Below, in pieces: positions 5,775-10,349 of a stretch of 10,349 nucleotides of DNA (position 1 is its first letter; every line of letters begins with the position of its first letter). The notes under the pieces are model-generated. The model saw only the letters and a program-made list of their open reading frames with translations, was not told the origin of the DNA and ran no database searches. The translations under genes and the position numbers were made by a program. The stretch comes from Actinomycetes bacterium (GTDB lineage: Bacteria > Actinomycetota > Actinomycetes > Actinomycetales > Actinomycetaceae): contig JAFAAX010000201.1 of assembly GCA_023426345.1 (NCBI GenBank), forward strand, positions 1-10,349, written 5' to 3'.

Positions 5775-6123
5775 AGGGGCGCGTGCGCTCGATGGCGTCG
5801 GCGAGGACGTGGGCGTGGCTGGTGGCGACGTCGCGCATGGCGACGAGCAGGGTGACCGTGCCCGTCCGCGCCTTCTCCGCCAGCTCCGCGAGCGCCGGGT
5901 TTCCGTCGAGCTCCACCGCGTAGCGTTCGCGGAACGCGCCGTCGGAGATGTCCCCGTGATGCCAGGCGCGACGCAGATCGGCCGAGGGCGCGACGTCCTT
6001 CGCCCACTCGTCCATCTCGAGGTCGGCCTTCTTGATGCCGCGCGGCCACAGTCGGTCGACCAGCGCGCGCCAGCCGTCGTCGGGCGCAGGCGCCTCGTAG
6101 ACCCGCTTGATCCGGATCGTCAT
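5773..6123 (-). CDS. DUF488 family protein (YeaO-like), 116 aa
   Basis: This is a small soluble protein of the DUF488 family; no biochemical function is established that I can name. Family signatures are clear: IRIKRVYEAPAPDDGWR at the start, LVDRLWPRGIKK (residues 21-32), DEWAKDVAPSADLRRAW (38-54), FRERYAVELDGNPAL, and the closing TVTLLVAMRDVATSHAHVLADAI. Length is normal for the family and the protein looks intact. The ATG at 6123 has a near-perfect Shine-Dalgarno (AGGAGG on the minus strand, 6135-6130, six bases before the start). It begins one base after the regulator's stop codon, so the two are surely one operon. That placement suggests its job is linked to whatever signal the regulator senses. 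Confidence 0.88.
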   Translation of the reverse strand: MTIRIKRVYEAPAPDDGWRALVDRLWPRGIKKADLEMDEWAKDVAPSADLRRAWHHGDISDGAFRERYAVELDGNPALAELAEKARTGTVTLLVAMRDVATSHAHVLADAIERTRP

Positions 6124-6124
6124 G

Positions 6125-7006
6125 TCAGTCCTCCTGGAGGATCGGTGGTTCCGCCGGGTTGACGCACACCAGATGGCAGGCGCGCGGCTCAGCGAAGGGG
6201 ATGAGATCGATGGCCGTGGTCCCCGCCAGCCCCTCGGCCAGCCCCCGGTGGACGGCGCACACGGTCGGAGCGGGCTTCACGCCGCCGACCGCGAAAGGGC
6301 ACGACCGCAGGCGCAGCCCCCAGGGCCGCGCCTGCGGCGCGAAACCGAGACGGGCGAAGAGGTCGGTGAGTCGCGGCAACCACAGGACCGCATCCTCGGG
6401 CGACCACTCCGAGTGCGGCCGCGTCGCGCGAGCCGGGACCGCCGGCGGGGGCTCCGCATCCGTTCGTCCGCCGTGCGGGGCCGACGCTTGCGCCGGCGCG
6501 TCGCCCGTCCGCTGGGCCGGCGCTCGCGCTGGTTCCCTCCTCGGAGGCTGCGCCGCCGACGCACCGGCCAGGCCACCCGCCCACTGGCGGCCCGCCCGCC
6601 GCGAGCGCTCGATCCCATCCGGCTCATCGGCCAGGGCGCGGGCGAGGGCCCCGACCATCGAGGTCCAGACCGACTCCTCGGACAAACTCGGCGGCGCCGA
6701 GCCACGTGACGACGTCGGGCCGCCGAGCATCGCGCCGTCCTCGACCGTCGACCCCACCGCCCGGTAGAGGGTCGCGGGGCGCCCTCGGCGCCCGCCGGCC
6801 GAGGAATGCTCGGCGCGGACCAACCCGGCGTCGGCGAGGTGGTCGAGATGGAACCGCACCGTCGTCACATGCAGGCCGAGCCCGTCGGACAGGGCGGAGA
6901 CCGTCACAGCCCCGCCCTCGCGCCGCACGGCCGCCAGGACCCGCTGGCGGGCCCTCGTCATGGTCGCCGGCTGATCCCAGTCGGTCCCGGGTGATTCGGC
7001 TCTCAC
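6125..7006 (-). CDS. ArsR/SufR-like winged-helix regulator with four C-terminal cysteines, 293 aa
   Basis: This is a cytoplasmic DNA-binding regulator. Residues 16-82 are a winged helix-turn-helix: ARQRVLAAVRREG, then VSALSDGLGLHVTTVRFHLD (recognition helix) and the wing GRRGRPATLYR. Residues about 145-205 are an Ala/Pro-rich linker, longer than usual. The C-terminal part has C236 in RLRSCPF, C250 in VCAVHRGLAEGL, and C277 and C281 in ACHLVC. The first three spacings (X13 and X26) resemble those of SufR-type regulators (COG2345-like), where these cysteines hold an iron-sulfur cluster; this protein may therefore sense iron-sulfur status, redox or nitric oxide. GTG 7006 follows a TACTGT box by exactly six bases, so the mRNA is probably leaderless. 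It is divergent from the NnrS-like operon, its likely target. The ligand is inferred, not shown. Confidence 0.82.
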   Translation of the reverse strand: MRAESPGTDWDQPATMTRARQRVLAAVRREGGAVTVSALSDGLGLHVTTVRFHLDHLADAGLVRAEHSSAGGRRGRPATLYRAVGSTVEDGAMLGGPTSSRGSAPPSLSEESVWTSMVGALARALADEPDGIERSRRAGRQWAGGLAGASAAQPPRREPARAPAQRTGDAPAQASAPHGGRTDAEPPPAVPARATRPHSEWSPEDAVLWLPRLTDLFARLGFAPQARPWGLRLRSCPFAVGGVKPAPTVCAVHRGLAEGLAGTTAIDLIPFAEPRACHLVCVNPAEPPILQED

Positions 7007-7012
7007 GAATAA

Positions 7013-7018
7013 ACAGTA
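7013..7018 (-). promoter_or_regulatory. -10 box (TACTGT on minus strand) of the regulator-DUF488 operon
   Basis: On the minus strand TACTGT is followed by TTATTC and then the GTG start at 7006, placing transcription initiation at the start codon. No purine-rich ribosome site precedes the GTG, which fits a leaderless transcript. The box lies within the spacer of the opposing promoter. Confidence 0.5.
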
Positions 7019-7029
7019 TCAGATTCCTC

Positions 7030-7035
7030 TATAAT
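7030..7035 (+). promoter_or_regulatory. Consensus -10 box (TATAAT) of the NnrS-like operon
   Basis: A perfect TATAAT stands in an AT-rich island of about 35 bp, striking in this GC-rich window. Transcription should start near 7042, leaving a 5' leader of about 74 nt. At 17-bp spacing the -35 position reads GAATAA (7007-7012), unlike TTGACA, so an activator or regulator may be needed. The regulator's GTG falls at that -35 region. Confidence 0.6.
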
Positions 7036-7039
7036 CGGA

Positions 7040-7059
7040 GGCGCCGAGCCTCGGGCGCC
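7040..7059 (+). promoter_or_regulatory. GGCGCC inverted repeat at the transcript start of the NnrS-like operon
   Basis: GGCGCC (7040-7045) recurs at 7054-7059 as the other arm of a 6-bp stem with the 8-nt loop GAGCCTCG, itself able to pair further. It coincides with the expected transcription start, so it could be an operator, or a 5'-end stem-loop. It is followed by the pyrimidine run TCTTCTCCTC (7061-7070). Confidence 0.45.
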
Positions 7060-7115
7060 GTCTTCTCCTCGACACGGATCCCGCGGGCATCCACACACGA
7101 GGACCGGGGACGCCG

Positions 7116-8663
7116 ATGGGACACGCCGAGCACCGCGACGCCGCCGTCTCACCACCCGGCCCGGACGGCGCCTCTGCGGAACGTCTCGACCCGGCCGTCT
7201 CCACCTCCACGGGCCCCCGCCCCGTCGGGCGACCGGCCGCCTCCCCTCCCGTTCCTCCCCGCTTCCCCGGGCATCGCCTGGCGATCCTCGCCCTGGGCGT
7301 CGTCTCCGTGCTGGGAGGCCTGGACGCCGGCCTGATCCGCCTGGGCGCCGCGGCCCCCGTCGGCCGCCTGTCGCTGGGGGATGTCCACGGCGCCCTCATG
7401 ATCTACGGATTCCTGGGAACCGTGATCTGCCTGGAGCGCGCGGTCGCCCTGCAGTCGGGCGCCGCGCCGCGGGCAGGCGCCCAGCCAGGCAATCAGGGCG
7501 GCGCTCCAGCGGACGGCAGCCCGAGCGCTCCCGTCGCCGCGCGCCGCGTCCCCACCCTGTGGGCCTACGCCGCCCCGATCGCGGCCGGGATCGGCGGGAT
7601 CGCCGCCGTCGTGGGCGCCACTGCGCCCCTCCCGCCGATGTGGTCCGCGCACGCGCGCCTGCTCCCCGGACTCGCCTGGATCCTGGCGATGGCCCTGCTC
7701 AGCGTCATCTACGCGACGATCTGGCGGACGCGCCAGCAGTCCTATGCCCTGCTCCTCCAGGTCCTGGGCTCCCTGGCCGGCCTGGGCGGGATCGCCCTGT
7801 GGACCCAGGGGCGGCCCGTCGCCGTCCTCGTCGTGTGGTGGCTGGCGTTCCCGGTCCTCACGATCATCGGCGAGCGCCTCGAACTAGCCCGCGTGGGCTT
7901 CGCCGCGCGCCGCCCATCCGACACGACCGTCAGGCCCCCCGGGACCGCCGCGGGCTCCGGCGCTCCGGACGCGACCGCCCGGTCCGGGAGCCCGGGCCGC
8001 CCTCGTCCCCGGTGGGACCCGGAGCCCCGCATCCTCACCTGGGCCTGCCTGCTCGTCCTCGCGCTCCCGCTCACGCTCCTCGTCCCCGCCGCGGGGTACC
8101 CGTTGCTGGGCGCGGCCCTGGCGGCGCTCATCGTCGACACCGCGTGGCACGACGTCGCGCGGCGCACCGTCCGGCTCCCCGGGCTGCCCCGGCTGGCCGG
8201 CGTCTGCATGCTCAGCGGATACGCCTGGGCGCTGGTGCCCGCCGGGCTGTGGATGGTCGCCGGGCCCGTGCCGTCGGGCCACGGCTACGACATCGCCGTC
8301 CACTGCCTGGCGCTGGGCTTCACCGTCTCGATGATCCTCGCGCACGCCCCGATCATCGTGCCCGCGATCCTCCGCCGCCCTCTGCCCTATCACCCCGTCA
8401 TGTGGGTGGCGTGGGCGCTGCTGGAGGCCGGGCTGCTCCTCCGCGTCGTCGCGGGCGTCCACGCCGACGAGGGCGCCTGGCGCCTCGGCGGAGCCCTCGG
8501 CGTCTCCGCGATGCTCGTGTTCCTCCTCGTCACCGCCGGGTCCGTCCTGGTCGCCGCCTCCCGTTCCGGGCGCACCGCCCGGCCGTCGACGCGCGCGACC
8601 GCGGCGCCCCTCTCCTCCCCGCACGAGGGCGACCCCGCCCGTCCGGCCGGCGATCCCCGATGA
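7116..8663 (+). CDS. NnrS-like polytopic membrane protein, 515 aa
   Basis: This is an integral membrane protein with about 11-12 helices. Residues 1-50 are a Pro-rich, uncharged-to-acidic leader; the first helix starts at RLAILALGVVSVLGGLDAG. Recognisable segments are LGDVHGALMIYGFLGTVICLERAVAL (H91), VVWWLAFPVLTIIGERLELARVGF, and near the end VHCLALGFTVSMILAHAPIIV with H396 and H410. Helix-embedded histidines of this kind are typical of NnrS and the related heme-copper families. Two hydrophilic loops (about 112-146 and 268-305) are low-complexity insertions. NnrS proteins are tied to nitric-oxide tolerance, but the match here is by pattern only and the exact role is open. ATG 7116 is preceded by GGGGA. 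The stop overlaps the next start in an ATGA (8660-8663), so the genes are co-translated. Confidence 0.7.
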   Translation: MGHAEHRDAAVSPPGPDGASAERLDPAVSTSTGPRPVGRPAASPPVPPRFPGHRLAILALGVVSVLGGLDAGLIRLGAAAPVGRLSLGDVHGALMIYGFLGTVICLERAVALQSGAAPRAGAQPGNQGGAPADGSPSAPVAARRVPTLWAYAAPIAAGIGGIAAVVGATAPLPPMWSAHARLLPGLAWILAMALLSVIYATIWRTRQQSYALLLQVLGSLAGLGGIALWTQGRPVAVLVVWWLAFPVLTIIGERLELARVGFAARRPSDTTVRPPGTAAGSGAPDATARSGSPGRPRPRWDPEPRILTWACLLVLALPLTLLVPAAGYPLLGAALAALIVDTAWHDVARRTVRLPGLPRLAGVCMLSGYAWALVPAGLWMVAGPVPSGHGYDIAVHCLALGFTVSMILAHAPIIVPAILRRPLPYHPVMWVAWALLEAGLLLRVVAGVHADEGAWRLGGALGVSAMLVFLLVTAGSVLVAASRSGRTARPSTRATAAPLSSPHEGDPARPAGDPR

Positions 8664-10264
8664 GCCTCGGACTGCCGCCCCTGCCGCCCCGAGATCCGCG
8701 CGACCGGGCGGCCTGCCCGGCCACCGGGACGCCCTCGTCACCGGAGAGGACCCCGGGCGCATCGGACTCGGACCCGGTGGAGAACGGAAGCGGGGCTCCT
8801 CGCCGCGCGGAACAACCGTTCTCGCGGAGAATTCCGACCGTTCTCGCGGGGGACGAGCGACCGTTCTCGGCGGGGAGAGGGAGGGGCCAGCCCCGGCGGG
8901 TGGCGCGCACGGATCGCCTGACGACCGCCTGGATGGCGGCGGCCCTGGCGGTGATGGCGGCCGGCCTGGCAGCGCGCGGCCTCCTCCCCCAGCCGTTGTG
9001 GACGATGATCCACGTCGTCACGCTGGGCGTCCTGAGCAACGCGATCCTCCAGTGGTCGTGGTACTTCGCGCGCGCCCTGCTGCATCTGCCGCCCGGGGAT
9101 CGGCGCGCAGGGCGGGACAACGCGATCCGCATCGTCGTGTTCAACATCGTCCTGGTGGTCCTGGTCGCCTCGATGTGGACGGCGTGGCTGCCCGGCACGA
9201 TCGTCGGCGCCGCGGGGGTCGGAGCCGTCGTCGCGTGGCACGGGCTCGCGCTGCTGCGCGCGGCGCGCACGCGCCTGGCCAGCCGCTTCGCCGTGGTCAT
9301 CCGCTTCTATGCGGCGGCGAGCGGGTTCCTGGTCGCCGGCTGCGCGCTGGCGGGCCTCCTCACGGTCGCGATGTTCGACGGCGGCGCCCCCGCCTGGCTG
9401 CTGGACGCCCGTGACGGACTGACCCTGGCCCATGCCCTGGTCAACGTGGCCGGGTGGATCGGCCTGACGATGGCCGGCACGCTGGTGACGCTGGGGCCGA
9501 CGATGCTGCGGACCCGCATGGCCGATGGCGCCGTGCCCGCCGCGGTCACCGCCCTGCCCGTGCTGTGCGCGGGCGTGCTGGGCGCCGCCACTGCCGCCGC
9601 GTTCGACTGGATGCCCGGTGTCGCCGGGGGTCTGGGCGCCTACGCCGCGGCCCTGGCGGCGGGCATCGGCGCCCCGCTGGTGCGGGCCGCGCTGGGCAAG
9701 GCCCCGCGTTCGGTCGCGACCTGGACGGCGGCGGCCGGGCTCGCCTGGGTGGTCCTCGGGCTTCTCGACCTGGCCGTCGTCGCGCTGCGCGTCCCGGACG
9801 CGACGGCGTTCCGCGACGCCCACCTGGCCTGGCTGCCGGTGCTGGGCGCCGGGGGGCTCGTGCAGATCTTCGTCGGCGCCCTGTGCTACCTGATGCCCGT
9901 CGTCATCGGAGGCGGGCCGTCCGCGGTCCGCGCGGGCATCGCCGAACTCGAACGGGGGGCGGCGCTGCGGCTGACCGCCCGCAATGCCGCCCTGGCCGTC
10001 CTGGCGGTGCTCGCCTCCCTGCCGACCGCCGGGGCCGCGGGGATTGCGGGTGTCGCGGGGACGCCAGCTCCGGGCACGGTGGAGGCCGGCTCCGTGGTCG
10101 TGGGCGCCGCATCCGCTCCCTTGGTGCCCTCTCTCCTCGTCCCCGTCCTGTGGGGCGTCGTCCTGGCGACCTTCGCCGCCGAGCTCTTCCTGTTCGCCCG
10201 TGCGGGCATCGTCCAGTCCCGCGCGCGACGCGCCGCCCCTCTCACCCCCGGGAGCCTCAGATGA
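8660..10264 (+). CDS. Polytopic membrane protein resembling the membrane domain of actinobacterial multicopper oxidases, 534 aa
   Basis: Residues 1-80 are low-complexity and hydrophilic; helices begin at LTTAWMAAALAVMAAGLAARG. Signature segments are MIHVVTLGVLSNAILQWSWYF (H118), LAHALVNVAGWIGLTMAGTLVTLGPTMLRTRM (H258), HLAWLPVLGAGGLVQ (H388) and ALCYLMPVVIGGGPSAVRAG. I recognise this arrangement from the N-terminal membrane part of actinobacterial proteins that end in a multicopper oxidase or copper nitrite reductase domain, and it is NnrS-like in its helix histidines. Here that part is a separate gene, and the following gene overlaps by ATGA (10261-10264), so the oxidase part may be encoded next. 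The start is uncertain: ATG 8660 overlaps the previous stop, but GTG 8900 would skip the repeat-bearing leader and give 454 residues beginning VARTDRL. The family call is moderate; the function is inferred. Confidence 0.68.
   Translation: MSLGLPPLPPRDPRDRAACPATGTPSSPERTPGASDSDPVENGSGAPRRAEQPFSRRIPTVLAGDERPFSAGRGRGQPRRVARTDRLTTAWMAAALAVMAAGLAARGLLPQPLWTMIHVVTLGVLSNAILQWSWYFARALLHLPPGDRRAGRDNAIRIVVFNIVLVVLVASMWTAWLPGTIVGAAGVGAVVAWHGLALLRAARTRLASRFAVVIRFYAAASGFLVAGCALAGLLTVAMFDGGAPAWLLDARDGLTLAHALVNVAGWIGLTMAGTLVTLGPTMLRTRMADGAVPAAVTALPVLCAGVLGAATAAAFDWMPGVAGGLGAYAAALAAGIGAPLVRAALGKAPRSVATWTAAAGLAWVVLGLLDLAVVALRVPDATAFRDAHLAWLPVLGAGGLVQIFVGALCYLMPVVIGGGPSAVRAGIAELERGAALRLTARNAALAVLAVLASLPTAGAAGIAGVAGTPAPGTVEAGSVVVGAASAPLVPSLLVPVLWGVVLATFAAELFLFARAGIVQSRARRAAPLTPGSLR
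8780..8870. repeat. CCGTTCTC repeat cluster: one inverted and three direct copies
   Basis: GAGAACGG (8780-8787) is the inverse of CCGTTCTC, which occurs at 8816, 8838 and 8861. The last three are extended copies (ACCGTTCTCGCGG at 8815-8827 and 8837-8849, ACCGTTCTCGG at 8860-8870), spaced 22 and 23 bp. As the spacing is not a multiple of three, the copies are read in different frames and encode different peptides. That argues for a DNA- or RNA-level role rather than a protein repeat. They sit between two candidate starts of the membrane gene. Confidence 0.6.
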
Positions 10265-10349
10265 CCGATCCCACTGACAGCCCCGACGCGGGCGGCGCCC
10301 CGCGTCCCGAGGACAGCGCGCATCCCGGGAGCGGCGCGCGCCCGGGGCG
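10261..10349 (+). CDS. Start of a third gene in the operon, cut by the window edge
   Basis: ATG 10261 overlaps the previous TGA in an ATGA and the frame stays open to the edge. The 29 visible residues (MTDPTDSPDAGGAPRPEDSA and on) are a hydrophilic, Pro/Gly/Asp-rich leader with no recognisable domain. The context suggests a multicopper oxidase or copper nitrite reductase, but nothing visible proves it. Confidence 0.55.
   Translation, partial: MTDPTDSPDAGGAPRPEDSAHPGSGARPG

Noticed and set aside
5350..6162. 270-codon plus-strand frame across vapC and the DUF488 gene
   Set aside because: It is out of frame with vapC, antisense to DUF488, and its translation has no family features.
6107..6767. 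Plus-strand frames opposite the regulator
   Set aside because: The minus-strand regulator has clear HTH and cysteine motifs; the opposing frames are shadows of its Ala/Pro-rich linker.

Overview
The window is very GC-rich with strong third-position G/C preference, GTG starts and several starts that look leaderless. This points to a high-GC actinobacterium (Actinomycetota). An Actinomyces/Schaalia-like host is a guess from the style of the proteins, not something the sequence proves. No rRNA, tRNA, CRISPR array, insertion sequence or origin was seen.

Layout: (1) 1-873, minus strand: the start of a KdpD-type potassium sensor kinase that runs off the left edge and begins directly at the universal-stress-protein (USP)-like domain, without the usual N-terminal KdpD ATPase-like domain. 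(2) 874-1122: a divergent control region with two 21-bp near-repeats 32 bp apart and a leader hairpin. (3) 1123-3105, plus: a KimA-type potassium transporter of the APC superfamily, with the ion-site residues in place. Items 1-3 look like a potassium-homeostasis divergon. (4) 3232-4719, plus: an MFS transporter with a long hydrophilic C-terminal tail and a probable leaderless promoter. (5) about 4859-5714: an island of visibly lower GC holding a solitary ribbon-helix-helix (RHH) protein on the minus strand and, divergently, a vapB-vapC toxin-antitoxin pair. They share a short region with three 11-bp-phased repeats. A near-identical palindromic 16/17-bp sequence occurs on each side of vapBC.

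(6) 5773-7006, minus: a two-gene operon of an ArsR/SufR-like winged-helix regulator with four C-terminal cysteines, followed by a DUF488 (YeaO-like) protein. (7) 7007-7115: two divergent promoters packed into about 30 bp (a perfect TATAAT rightward, a TACTGT leftward) plus a GGCGCC stem-loop at the rightward transcript start. (8) 7116-10349, plus: a tightly coupled operon (ATGA overlaps) of two polytopic membrane proteins, the first NnrS-like and the second resembling the membrane domain that precedes actinobacterial multicopper oxidases. The start of a third gene is cut by the right edge. My working hypothesis is a metal- or nitric-oxide-responsive regulator controlling a copper-oxidase/nitrite-reductase type membrane system. 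The third gene would settle this, but only 29 residues of it are visible.

The most noteworthy items are the cysteine-rich regulator with its interlocked divergent promoters in front of the NnrS-like operon, the phased operator between the orphan RHH gene and vapBC, and the KimA / N-terminally short KdpD divergon.
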